DNA of 64,000 nucleotides from Desulfobacterales bacterium (GTDB lineage: Bacteria > Desulfobacterota > Desulfobacteria > Desulfobacterales > JALSRD01), in the NCBI GenBank assembly GCA_026984935.1, contig JALSRD010000013.1, positions 1-64,000 of the forward strand, in the 5' to 3' direction. The stretch's first letter is position 1, and each line of letters starts with the position of its first letter. The notes beneath the pieces were generated by a model. It ran no database searches. It worked only from the letters and a program-made list of their open reading frames with translations, and was not told where the DNA came from. The position numbers and the translations under genes are program-made. Shown piece after piece: positions 43,173 to 50,656 of this stretch.

Positions 43173-43724
43173 ATGAACGGACACCACCTGATTCTGGGGA
43201 AACTGCAGGATTTTCTTACCGGACGTACCCTGACGGAAACCCACGACGAGCGCTACCGCCAGAAACTGGCCCGTCTGCTGGTCGAGCAGAAAGGATTTGC
43301 CAAGGCGGACGTGACGCCGCGCCGGACGATTCATCTGGACATCGACGGGCGCAGGGAGGCGGTCATGGTGGACCTCAGCATCAATGTGTGCGACCGAACC
43401 GTCATGATCGTCAAATACGGCCCGGGTTCGCTGGTCACCCGCCATCGCCCGGCGCTGGCCGCTTCACGCCTGCTGGAACCTTACCAGATCCCCTATGTGG
43501 TGGTCACCAACGGCGAAAACGCCGATATTCTGGAAGGCGTCAGCGGAAACCGACTGGCACAGGGGTTGATGTCCATTCCTTCACGGCAGGATATCGCAAC
43601 GGCCCTCGCACAACATGAGTTTCGGGAAATACCGGCCAGGCGCGCCCAAGTCGAAGCCCGCATCCTCTACTGCTATGATATTGACGGACGCTGCCCTTGT
43701 GACGGGCCGCTGTGTGAAATATGA
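43173..43724 (+). CDS. HsdR N-terminal-domain protein, stand-alone
   Basis: The 183-residue protein resembles the N-terminal nuclease-like domain of type I restriction HsdR subunits (HsdR_N_2 type). Recognisable pieces are LTETHDERYRQKLARLLVE, RREAVMVDLSINVCDRTVMI, VKYGPGSLVTRHRPALAASRLL and YQIPYVVVTNGENADIL. In HsdR the second strand carries the nuclease ExK; here that region reads MIVKYG, so the catalytic Glu is not obvious. It is not part of an R-M system: no HsdS or HsdM is nearby. It overlaps the deaminase gene (ATGA) and lies just after a dispersed repeat. Confidence 0.82.
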   Translation: MNGHHLILGKLQDFLTGRTLTETHDERYRQKLARLLVEQKGFAKADVTPRRTIHLDIDGRREAVMVDLSINVCDRTVMIVKYGPGSLVTRHRPALAASRLLEPYQIPYVVVTNGENADILEGVSGNRLAQGLMSIPSRQDIATALAQHEFREIPARRAQVEARILYCYDIDGRCPCDGPLCEI

Positions 43725-44245
43725 ACGATCGCCGTTTTATGGGCAAGGCCCTGGAATTGGCCCGCGAGGCACTGGCGGACGGCGAATTTCCGGTGGGCTG
43801 CATCCTGGTTTACGATGGTACCGTCATCGTTTCCGGAAAGAGAATTGGCAGCCGCAGAAATCCACCCAGTGAAATCGCGCATGCCGAAATGCTGGCCCTG
43901 CGGCAGTTGGAGGAGCTGGATGCAGGAATCGACCGCTCTGCAGTGTCGCTTTACTGCACTCTGGAGCCCTGTCTCATGTGCCTGGGCGCCACTGTGCTAA
44001 GCCGCATCGGCAGGCTGGTGTATGCTTACGAGGATGTCATGGGCGGCGCCGCTGCCTGCCAAATCGAGCTGCTCAGCCCGCTTTACCGTGAGCATCGGCT
44101 TGAAATCGTCCCGCATGTTCGGCGCAACCGGAGTCTGGCCCTGTTTCAAGCCTTCTTCCGCCACCCGGACAATGCCTACTGGCGGGACAGCCTTTTGTGC
44201 CGCTATACCCTGGCGCAAAACGGCGGCAGGGCGCACGAAGATTGA
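43721..44245 (+). CDS. Nucleoside/tRNA-adenosine deaminase (TadA-like)
   Basis: The 174-residue protein has the zinc-binding deaminase motifs: HAEMLALR (H54, E56) and EPCLMCLGAT (P83, C84, C87). These are the cytidine/deoxycytidylate deaminase-fold ligands in TadA, guanine deaminase and related enzymes. Sequence around GATVLSRIGRLVYAYED is TadA-like but not conclusive. TadA makes inosine at the wobble position of tRNA-Arg(ACG). It is translationally coupled to the HsdR_N gene, which is an unusual partner. Its stop codon lies at the start of repeat copy B. Confidence 0.83.
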   Translation: MNDRRFMGKALELAREALADGEFPVGCILVYDGTVIVSGKRIGSRRNPPSEIAHAEMLALRQLEELDAGIDRSAVSLYCTLEPCLMCLGATVLSRIGRLVYAYEDVMGGAAACQIELLSPLYREHRLEIVPHVRRNRSLALFQAFFRHPDNAYWRDSLLCRYTLAQNGGRAHED

Positions 44246-44442
44246 CAGACTCACCAAAAGTCGGTCTCGGGCGGATTGCAAGACTTTTCGGTAAAATGCG
44301 CGGCGCAGGGTGAGTGTTAAAATCCCAAGCTGTTTGGGGAGCAAAGCGACGCGTTTTCGGGATTCGGCGCTACGGCGCACAGCTCCCGAAAAAGCTTGCG
44401 CAAGCGGGAAGTCCGGACTTTTCAGGAAACCATCAAGATTGA
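44242..44442 (+). repeat. Dispersed repeat, copy B (about 200 bp)
   Basis: The copy begins inside the stop codon of the deaminase gene and is about 80 percent identical to copy A at 42963-43163 over its whole length. The ends carry CAAAAGTCGG and CCGGACTTTT, a near-perfect inverted pair, so the element is bounded by short terminal inverted repeats. The two copies bracket the HsdR_N and deaminase genes in the same orientation. Confidence 0.82.
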
Positions 44443-44755
44443 TTTTTTCATATTTTTTTGCATTTTCACTTTTTTATTGCATTTATCAATGGTATTATAT
44501 ATGCAAAATGCCCGGTTGCAGCCGCCCGGACGTATGCCGATGCGTAAACGGGCAGCCCGGTATTGGCTGTACCTTGAAAAGACAACGCCCGCAGATATCC
44601 CTTTGCCGGGGGTCACTTTCGCCGGGATGAGGTGGGGATGAACTTTTTGGAACTGGATTGTTAGGCATTATGCTGTTTAACGACTGGGCCGGGAACCGGC
44701 ATCGGTCCGCCGCAGAATGTTTTTCCAAAGACCCGCAGACACAGGAGGTGCAGGC
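44443..44755. other. Upstream region of infC
   Basis: The stretch from the end of repeat B to infC has no conserved gene. It is AT-rich from 44440 to 44520. thrS, often upstream of infC, is absent. A hairpin GCCGGGAACCGGC (44688-44700) and a candidate promoter (44647-44674) lie before the infC ribosome-binding site. Confidence 0.55.
44647..44674 (+). promoter_or_regulatory. Candidate promoter of infC
   Basis: TTGGAA (44647-44652) and TATGCT (44669-44674) are separated by 16 bases, about 80 bases before the ATA start codon. Each hexamer has two or more mismatches to consensus. Confidence 0.35.
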
Positions 44756-45295
44756 ATAGCTTTACCCAAAAGACCGCGCAGGCCTGAAAGGTCCAGCCGT
44801 ACGAATGTAAACCGCAACATCCGGGCCCGGGAGGTCCGGCTGATCGATCCCGAGGGGAATCAAGTGGGCGTGATGCCGACTTATAAGGCGCTGGCTATCG
44901 CCGGCGATTTCGGGCTTGATTTGGTCGAAATTTCCCCTTCTGCAAATCCCCCGGTTTGCAAAATAATGGATTACGGGCGGTACAAGTACGAGCAGACCAA
45001 GAAAAAACAGGAAGCCAAGAAAAAACAGACCAGTTTTCAGGTCAAGGAGATCAAGGTGCGACCCAAAACCGGGGCCCATGATCTACAGACCAAAATCGGA
45101 CACATCCGCAAGTTTATTGAAAAAGGAGACAAGGTCAAGGTAACCGTCATGTTCCGAGGCCGCGAAATCACGCTCACCCAGCGTGCACGGGAGTTGCTTG
45201 CCAGCATTGAAGAAGCGGTGTCCGAAATTGCCGGCATCGAGCAACAGCCCAAGTTCGAAGGTCGGACCATGATGATGATCCTGGCACCCAAATAG
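44756..45295 (+). CDS. infC: Translation initiation factor IF-3, ATA start codon
   Basis: IF-3 binds the 30S subunit and checks the initiator tRNA and start codon. The 179-residue protein has the N-domain (RAREVRLIDPEGNQVGVMPTYKAL), the Lys-rich linker (KYEQTKKKQEAKKKQ) and the C-domain (KEIKVRPKTGAHDLQTKIGH, FRGREI). I chose the ATA at 44756 because an AGGAGGT Shine-Dalgarno lies 6 bases upstream; the ATG at 44717 has none and adds unrelated residues. Rare ATT/ATA/ATC starts are the known autoregulatory signature of infC. rpmI and rplT follow. Confidence 0.95.
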   Translation: MALPKRPRRPERSSRTNVNRNIRAREVRLIDPEGNQVGVMPTYKALAIAGDFGLDLVEISPSANPPVCKIMDYGRYKYEQTKKKQEAKKKQTSFQVKEIKVRPKTGAHDLQTKIGHIRKFIEKGDKVKVTVMFRGREITLTQRARELLASIEEAVSEIAGIEQQPKFEGRTMMMILAPK

Positions 45296-45441
45296 CGCGT
45301 CGCGGCCATTGCCGGTCCGGGCCACGAAACGTCAGTGCAGCAATTGAGAAAGGCAACGCTGCTGACGGGGGAGGGGCCGTTCGCGGACCGCACGCGAAGC
45401 CCAAAAAAACGCTCATCCGGCACCATCTCAAGAAGAGAAGC

Positions 45442-45489
45442 ATGGCGTGAACCGACTCGCTTTCTGGTCACGCCATCTATTATTTTTAC
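45442..45489 (+). promoter_or_regulatory. Hairpin with U-rich tail between infC and rpmI
   Basis: ATGGCGTGA (45442-45450) pairs perfectly with TCACGCCAT (45468-45476), followed by CTATTATTTTTAC. The pair could extend with CC and GG inside. It looks like a terminator or attenuator in the 285-base leader before rpmI-rplT. L20 is known to repress this operon in several bacteria by binding such leaders. Confidence 0.6.
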
Positions 45490-45580
45490 TTTTCAATCGC
45501 CTGCCGATTGAACTGCGACACAGAGAAGATGGGTACAATTTCAGCGTTCACAACAGCACGCAATACAGGAAGGACATAGC

Positions 45581-45778
45581 ATGCCGAAAATAAAAACAAA
45601 TAGGGCCGCAGCCAAGCGGTTTAAAAAAACCGGCAAAGGGAAATTTGTCTATTCCAAGTCCCACGCCAATCACATTTTGACGAAAAAAACGACCAAGCGC
45701 AAGCGTACGCTGCGCCAGAGCCATCTGATCGACAAATCGAATCGCCGGGAGCTGCGGGCGCTGCTCCCGAACGGATAG
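45581..45778 (+). CDS. rpmI: 50S ribosomal protein L35
   Basis: The 65-residue basic protein begins [20 protein letters not shown], the L35 signature, and ends with [14 protein letters not shown]. It is a large-subunit protein, one of the last to assemble. It sits between infC and rplT in the conserved order. A GGAAGGACATAGC ribosome-binding site precedes it. Confidence 0.97.
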   Translation: MPKIKTNRAAAKRFKKTGKGKFVYSKSHANHILTKKTTKRKRTLRQSHLIDKSNRRELRALLPNG

Positions 45779-45826
45779 GCGCAAAAGTGCCCGCCCTTTC
45801 ACCGAACCGACGCAGGAGAGAGTCAA

Positions 45827-46177
45827 ATGCGAGTCAAAAGAGGATTTAAAGCGCGCCGGAGGCGCCAGAGAGTTCTGAAAGCCGCTCGGGGCTTCCGCGG
45901 CGGCCGCAGCAAACTGTTTCGTACGGCCGCCGACGCCGTCGACAAGGCGCTCATGTATGCCTACCGCGACCGGCGGCGCCGGAAACGCGATTTCAGACGG
46001 TTGTGGATCAGCCGCATCAACGCGGCGGCCCGCATGAACGGGCTGTCTTACAGCAAATTCATGCACGGATTGAAGCTGGCGGGCATCACGTTGGACCGCA
46101 AGGTACTGGCCGAGCTGGCCGTCTCCGATCCACATGGGTTCTCGCACATTGCCGGCCAGGCCGCCCAGCAGCTGTAG
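45827..46177 (+). CDS. rplT: 50S ribosomal protein L20
   Basis: The 116-residue protein has the L20 pattern [40 protein letters not shown] and [20 protein letters not shown]20 is an early assembly protein that binds 23S rRNA and in other bacteria represses its own operon. It has a good ribosome-binding site (GCAGGAGAGAG). pheS follows. Confidence 0.97.
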   Translation: MRVKRGFKARRRRQRVLKAARGFRGGRSKLFRTAADAVDKALMYAYRDRRRRKRDFRRLWISRINAAARMNGLSYSKFMHGLKLAGITLDRKVLAELAVSDPHGFSHIAGQAAQQL

Positions 46178-46217
46178 CCCGGGGGAAAATTCACGCCCAA
46201 AACAGCGGAAGACGACC

Positions 46218-47228
46218 GTGCAAGCATCCATCGAGGAAATTCACAGCACAGCCCTTAGCGAAATCGAGACAGCGCAGGATGCCGAAACACTCAAGGCGCT
46301 GGCGACCCGCTATCTCGGCCGGAAGGGCCGGCTGACGCAATTTCTGCGTGACATCGCCAAACTGCCGCCGCAGGAACGGCCCGCGGCGGGCCGGCAGGCC
46401 AATACCGTAAAAAGAGAGCTCGAGAAGCGCTTTGCCGAGGCCCTTGCGCAAGCGGAAAACCACGCGGCGGCTCACGGCGAGGACGCCATCGACGTTTCCC
46501 TGCCGGGCAGACCGGCGCGTGTCGGTAGCCTGCACCCGGTCACGCAGGTCAACCAGCAAATCTGCGGCATTTTCTCAAAACTGGGATTCGATATCGCCGA
46601 GGGCCCGGAAGTTGAAACCGATTATTACAATTTCGAGGCCCTCAACTTTCCGCCCCATCATCCGGCCCGTGACATGCAGGACACCTTTTTCGTTTCCGAT
46701 GGCATCGTGCTCAGGACCCATACCTCGCCGTTGCAGGTGCGCGTCATGGAAAAAACCGCACCGCCGGTGAAGACCATCGCCCCGGGCAAGGTCTACCGCT
46801 GTGATTCCGACCTGACGCACACCCCCATGTTCCACCAGGTGGAAGGACTGCTGGTGGACGAGGGCATTTCCTTCGGCGACCTGAAGGGCACCCTGACAGC
46901 CTTTATCCACCGCTTTTTCGACGAACGCATCCGCCTGCGCTTTCGGCCCAGTTTTTTCCCTTTTACGGAACCCAGCGCCGAAGTCGACATCCTGTGCGTC
47001 ATCTGCCGGGGATCCGGCTGCCGGGTCTGCTCGCACACCGGCTGGCTCGAAATTCTCGGTGCCGGCATGGTGCATCCGGCGGTTTTCGAAAATGTCGGCT
47101 ACGACACCTCCCGCTATACCGGATTTGCGTTTGGCGTGGGCGTCGAACGCCTGGCCATGCTGAAACACGGCATCGACGACATCCGCCGCTTTTTTGAAAG
47201 CGACATGCGTTTTTTATCACAGTTCTGA
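46218..47228 (+). CDS. pheS: Phenylalanyl-tRNA synthetase alpha subunit
   Basis: PheS carries the catalytic class II core that charges tRNA-Phe. I chose GTG at 46218, preceded by GGAAG, giving 336 residues, close to the typical 330-340. The N-terminal coiled-coil (LGRKGRLTQFLRD) binds tRNA. Class II motif 2 is visible as GKVYRCDSDLTHTPMFHQVEGL and motif 3 as GFAFGVGVERLAML. The stretch EPSAEVDILC and CVICRGSGCRVCSHTGWLEI is the usual zinc-like loop region. pheT follows. Confidence 0.96.
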   Translation: MQASIEEIHSTALSEIETAQDAETLKALATRYLGRKGRLTQFLRDIAKLPPQERPAAGRQANTVKRELEKRFAEALAQAENHAAAHGEDAIDVSLPGRPARVGSLHPVTQVNQQICGIFSKLGFDIAEGPEVETDYYNFEALNFPPHHPARDMQDTFFVSDGIVLRTHTSPLQVRVMEKTAPPVKTIAPGKVYRCDSDLTHTPMFHQVEGLLVDEGISFGDLKGTLTAFIHRFFDERIRLRFRPSFFPFTEPSAEVDILCVICRGSGCRVCSHTGWLEILGAGMVHPAVFENVGYDTSRYTGFAFGVGVERLAMLKHGIDDIRRFFESDMRFLSQF

Positions 47229-47274
47229 CACAAGCGGCGCTTCCCGCTACCGCCGACCGTCACATGGAAATGGT

Positions 47275-49701
47275 ATGAAAGTTAGTCTGAGCTGGCTGAA
47301 AACCTATGTTCCCGTCAACCTGCCCGTTGGTGATCTGGCTGACAAACTGACCATGGCCGGCCTTGAAGTGGGCAGCGTGTACGACCGCTACGACTACCTG
47401 AAAGCGGTTATCGTGGGCTGCATCCGCGAAATTGCCGCCCATCCCGCCGCAGCGCACTTGAAATGCTGCCGCGTGGATACCGGCGACGGGGCGGTCTCCG
47501 TGGTATGCGGTGCGCCCAACACGGCTGTCGGCATGCTGGCGCCCCTGGCGTTGCCGGGTGCCGTTCTGCCCGACGGCCGGATCATCCGGGCCGGGCAGAT
47601 CCGCGGACAGGCTTCGGCGGGCATGCTCTGCAGCGCCGCCGAGCTGGCACTGGAGAGCGACGCTGCCGGCCTAATGGCGTTGGATGACCGCCTGACCGTG
47701 GGAGAAGATCTCAAGTCCGCCCTGCAGCTGAACGACCCTGTCCTGGAAATCGAACTGACGCCCAATCGCCCCGACTGCCTCAGTATCATCGGTATCGCCC
47801 GCGAGGTCCGGGCCATACAGGATTGCGAAATGCGCCTGCCGGATACCCGCCTGCACGATGAAAACGACCGGGCGGCGCATCTGGCGACGGTCACGCTTCA
47901 GGCGCCTGATCTGTGTCCCCGCTATGCCGCCCGGCTGTTCGAAGACATTCGCGTGGGGCCATCACCGTTCTGGCTGCAGGACCGCCTGCTCTCAGTGGGG
48001 CAAAAACCGGTCAACAACATTGTCGACATCACTAATTTCGTCATGCTGGAAACCGGCCAGCCGCTGCACGCCTTCGATTTCGACCGCCTGGCCGGGCAGC
48101 GCATCGTCGTTCGCAAACCCGGAAAGACACTCACCTTCACGACGCTGGACGGAAAAGAACGGCAGCTGACGGCAGACACGCTCATGATCTGCGACCGCGA
48201 ACGGGCCGTGGCCATCGCCGGGGTCATGGGCGGACAAGACAGTGAAATCAAATCGCACACCCGCCGCGTGCTGCTTGAAAGCGCCTATTTCGACCCCGCC
48301 AGCATCCGCAAAACAGCCAAGGCGCTGGGCCTTTCCACCGAAGCCTCGCACCGCTTCGAGCGTGGCGTTGACCCGCTGGGAGTCGTTGATGCGTTAAACC
48401 GCGCCGCCCGCCTGATCGTTGAAACCGACTGCGGACGGCTGATCGAGGGCCTGGTGGACACGCATACCGCATTGCCCGCACCCCGGAACATCGCCCTGGC
48501 GCCGGAAAGGGCCAACCGGCTCCTGGGCACTCGGCTGGCGCCTGAAGAAATGACGCAGCTGCTGGAATCGATTGGGTTCAAAGTGACACCACGCGCGCCT
48601 CAAACACCGGAAGGCGGGCTGAATGTCCAAGTCCCCACCTTCCGCGTCGATGTAAAGCGCCCGGAAGATATCATGGAAGAGATTGCGCGCCGCTGGGGAT
48701 ACGACCGCATTCCCACCACCTTCCCTAAAATCAGCACGGCGGCGCACCGCGAAAACCGCCCGCTCGAGTTGCGCGACCGGATCCGGCAGATGATGACCGG
48801 CTTCGGGTTCTCGGAAGCGGTGAGCTACAGTTTCGGCGCCACGCAGCATCCCGACATGCTCAAACTGGCCCCGGATGACAAGCGACGCAGACTGCTGCGT
48901 ATCCTGAATCCGCTTACCGAGGACCAGGCGGTCATGCGCACCTCCCTGCTGCCAGGCCTGCTGGAGGCCGTGAAACGCAATGCCGCCTGGCAGATCAGAG
49001 ACCTCAAGCTCTTTGAAATCGGACATATCTTCATCGCTGCGGCGGAAAAACAGCAGCCCGAAGAAATCGAAACACTGACCGCGCTGTGGACCGGTGCCGG
49101 CGAAACCGGCCTGTGGCGGTCCGGTGGCCGCAACTGTGACTTCTACGACATGAAAGGCGTCGCTGAAGGCCTGCTGGGGGGGCTGGGCATGCAGGGCCTG
49201 CGGTTTACACGCCTGCCGGCGGAGCAATGCGATTACCTCAAACCCGGTTACACGGCCCAGATCGTGGTCAGCACCCGACGGGTCGGTGCGGTGGCGCAAC
49301 TGGCGCACGATGTCCTGGAAAATTTCGGTGTCACGCAGCCGGCTTACATCTTCGAACTGGACCTGAACCAGATCCTGGAGCACCTGCCGGACGTACGGCA
49401 ATTTAAAGCGATCCCCAAGTTTCCGGCCATTGCCAGGGACATCACACTGATCATCAGCCGCCGCATCGAGGCCATGGACATCATCGACAGTGTCCACGGA
49501 CTCAGTGAACCGCTCGTTGAAAAAGCGTACCTCTTTGACGTGTTCGAGGGCCGCCCGATTCCGGAGGGACAGAAAAGCGTTTCACTGCGTATCGTTTACC
49601 GCTCCGGGTCCGGCACCCTGGAAGATGAACGCGTTAACCGCATCCACAAAGACATCACCGACCGCCTGGTCCAGCAGTTCGGCGCCAGCCTCCCGGCTTG
49701 A
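47275..49701 (+). CDS. pheT: Phenylalanyl-tRNA synthetase beta subunit
   Basis: The 808-residue protein has a tRNA-binding (EMAP-like) domain near its N-terminus (GCIREIAAHPAAAHLKCCRV), the B3/B4 editing domain (VDITNFVMLETGQPLHAFD), B5 (TPNRPDCLSIIGIAREVRAI and RVDVKRPEDIMEEIARRWGY) and the class II-like core and anticodon-binding C-terminal FDX-ACB domain (FPAIARDITLI, DVFEGRPIPEGQKSVSLRI). The length is normal. The start at 47275 has only weak Shine-Dalgarno sequence (GGAAATGGT). pheT follows pheS by 46 bases and precedes a MerR gene. Confidence 0.96.
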   Translation: MKVSLSWLKTYVPVNLPVGDLADKLTMAGLEVGSVYDRYDYLKAVIVGCIREIAAHPAAAHLKCCRVDTGDGAVSVVCGAPNTAVGMLAPLALPGAVLPDGRIIRAGQIRGQASAGMLCSAAELALESDAAGLMALDDRLTVGEDLKSALQLNDPVLEIELTPNRPDCLSIIGIAREVRAIQDCEMRLPDTRLHDENDRAAHLATVTLQAPDLCPRYAARLFEDIRVGPSPFWLQDRLLSVGQKPVNNIVDITNFVMLETGQPLHAFDFDRLAGQRIVVRKPGKTLTFTTLDGKERQLTADTLMICDRERAVAIAGVMGGQDSEIKSHTRRVLLESAYFDPASIRKTAKALGLSTEASHRFERGVDPLGVVDALNRAARLIVETDCGRLIEGLVDTHTALPAPRNIALAPERANRLLGTRLAPEEMTQLLESIGFKVTPRAPQTPEGGLNVQVPTFRVDVKRPEDIMEEIARRWGYDRIPTTFPKISTAAHRENRPLELRDRIRQMMTGFGFSEAVSYSFGATQHPDMLKLAPDDKRRRLLRILNPLTEDQAVMRTSLLPGLLEAVKRNAAWQIRDLKLFEIGHIFIAAAEKQQPEEIETLTALWTGAGETGLWRSGGRNCDFYDMKGVAEGLLGGLGMQGLRFTRLPAEQCDYLKPGYTAQIVVSTRRVGAVAQLAHDVLENFGVTQPAYIFELDLNQILEHLPDVRQFKAIPKFPAIARDITLIISRRIEAMDIIDSVHGLSEPLVEKAYLFDVFEGRPIPEGQKSVSLRIVYRSGSGTLEDERVNRIHKDITDRLVQQFGASLPA

Positions 49702-49729
49702 AGTCTTTGCGGGGAAAGACGGTTGAGCC

Positions 49730-50077
49730 ATGCCGACCGATGAATTCAAACGACCGGTTGTACCGGACAAACTCTATTTCAAGATCGGCGAGGTGAGTCA
49801 GCTTACCGATCTGCCGACCTATGTGCTGCGCTTCTGGGAAACCGAATTCAAGGGTATTCATCCCAAACGCACCTCCACCGGCCAGCGCATGTACCGCAAA
49901 AGCGACGTCGAACTGATTTTGACCATCCGGCACCTGCTCTACGAAGAGAAATACACCATCCCCGGGGCCCGGCAATACCTGAAAGACCGCAGGAAACAGC
50001 CCCCCAAGCCGTCGGTACCGACCACTTTGGAAGAGGTTCGCGACGAACTCAGGAAAATCCGGGATATGCTGGGTTGA
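49730..50077 (+). CDS. MerR-family transcriptional regulator
   Basis: The 115-residue protein has the MerR DNA-binding helix-turn-helix: LYFKIGEVSQLTDLPTYVLRFWE near residues 15-37, then the wing GQRMYRKSDVELILTIRHLLYEE. There is no cysteine for metal sensing and no effector-binding domain; only a short C-terminal helix follows. Such minimal MerR proteins next to pheT are found in many Deltaproteobacteria. The target is unknown. The gene lies 28 bases after pheT and is probably co-transcribed. Confidence 0.92.
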   Translation: MPTDEFKRPVVPDKLYFKIGEVSQLTDLPTYVLRFWETEFKGIHPKRTSTGQRMYRKSDVELILTIRHLLYEEKYTIPGARQYLKDRRKQPPKPSVPTTLEEVRDELRKIRDMLG

Positions 50078-50370
50078 GCCCCGGGCCGCCAAACGGCCGG
50101 GTGGGACGGATGGAAAACGGTTAGGCAAGGGATTCCGTCCGCGCAAGGCTCTTTTCCTTCAGGCCCTTACCGGCCGGCGCCGATTCCACCGGCATCACGC
50201 TGCGCACTCAAAAATCCCCGAGGCCCCAGACGGCGCCGCTTGACCCTATCTGCGCCGCGCGGACCGCAGCGGCCGTCCGCAGGTTCTTTCCGCCCCTTTC
50301 TGCGGCCAAATTATCTTCTAAAATTTATTGACATCAACTAAAAGGTGTTATATTTAGTTTACTTTGGATA
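50078..50370. other. Intergenic region upstream of tRNA-Gly
   Basis: The stretch between merR and tRNA-Gly holds no conserved gene. It is GC-rich and then becomes AT-rich at the tRNA promoter (50328-50356). I saw no clear terminator for merR. Confidence 0.55.
50328..50356 (+). promoter_or_regulatory. Promoter of tRNA-Gly
   Basis: A perfect TTGACA (50328-50333) is followed 17 bases later by TATTTA (50351-50356), or 15 bases later by TATATT. Transcription would start a few bases before the tRNA at 50371. Confidence 0.65.
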
Positions 50371-50446
50371 GCGGGCATAGCTCAGCTGGTAGAGTACAAG
50401 CTTCCCAAGCTTGGTGTCGCGAGTTCGAATCTCGTTGCCCGCTCCA
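50371..50446 (+). tRNA. tRNA-Gly, anticodon CCC
   Basis: The 76-base gene folds into a full cloverleaf. The acceptor stem is GCGGGCA paired with TGCCCGC, the D-arm GCTC-AGCTGGTA-GAGT, the anticodon arm CAAGC-TTCCCAA-GCTTG with anticodon CCC, and the T-arm GCGAG-TTCGAAT-CTCGT. The discriminator base is T and CCA is encoded. It reads GGG. The T73 discriminator is the usual one for bacterial tRNA-Gly. Confidence 0.96.
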
Positions 50447-50464
50447 AAACGCAAAGTCCGCCCT

Positions 50465-50630
50465 TTCGTTTATCGGGGTTTTAGGGTAGAGTTCTTACGG
50501 GTTTGCCGGCGGGAGCGGCTTTCTTCCTTGGGCATAAACGAACGGCATGTGACCTGAAGAGATAACGGTTCTCTTTTTTCGTCACATTCACCATTTAGAT
50601 GAGAGGAAACGGGCATTTGCCCGTTTTTTT
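50465..50630 (+). ncRNA. Structured RNA leader between tRNA-Gly and rimP
   Basis: Four pairings are visible. A 9-base TTCGTTTAT (50465-50473) pairs with ATAAACGAA (50534-50542). A 7-base ATGTGAC (50547-50553) pairs with GTCACAT (50581-50587) and encloses the small hairpin AAGAGA/TCTCTT (50557-50575) with a U-rich tail. The last is a terminator (50607-50630). The order suggests a leader that can choose between continuing and stopping before the rimP operon. No known class was recognised, and no folding program was run. Confidence 0.6.
50607..50630 (+). terminator. Terminator just upstream of rimP
   Basis: AAACGGGC (50607-50614) pairs with GCCCGTTT (50619-50626) around ATTT, and the run of T continues to 50630. 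It ends 26 bases before the rimP start with no promoter in between, so rimP-nusA-infB transcription from upstream must read through it. Confidence 0.85.
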
Positions 50631-50656
50631 GTTCTTGCAGGCATAGGGGCGCGAAC

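Noticed and set aside
43025-43618. Open frame across repeat copy A and the HsdR_N gene
   Set aside because: It is out of frame with the conserved HsdR_N protein, and the part in the repeat is not conserved as protein between copies.
43173-43724. Reading the HsdR_N gene as part of a type I restriction or other defence system
   Set aside because: No methylase, specificity or helicase subunit is nearby. The size and domain fit a stand-alone family common in this group.
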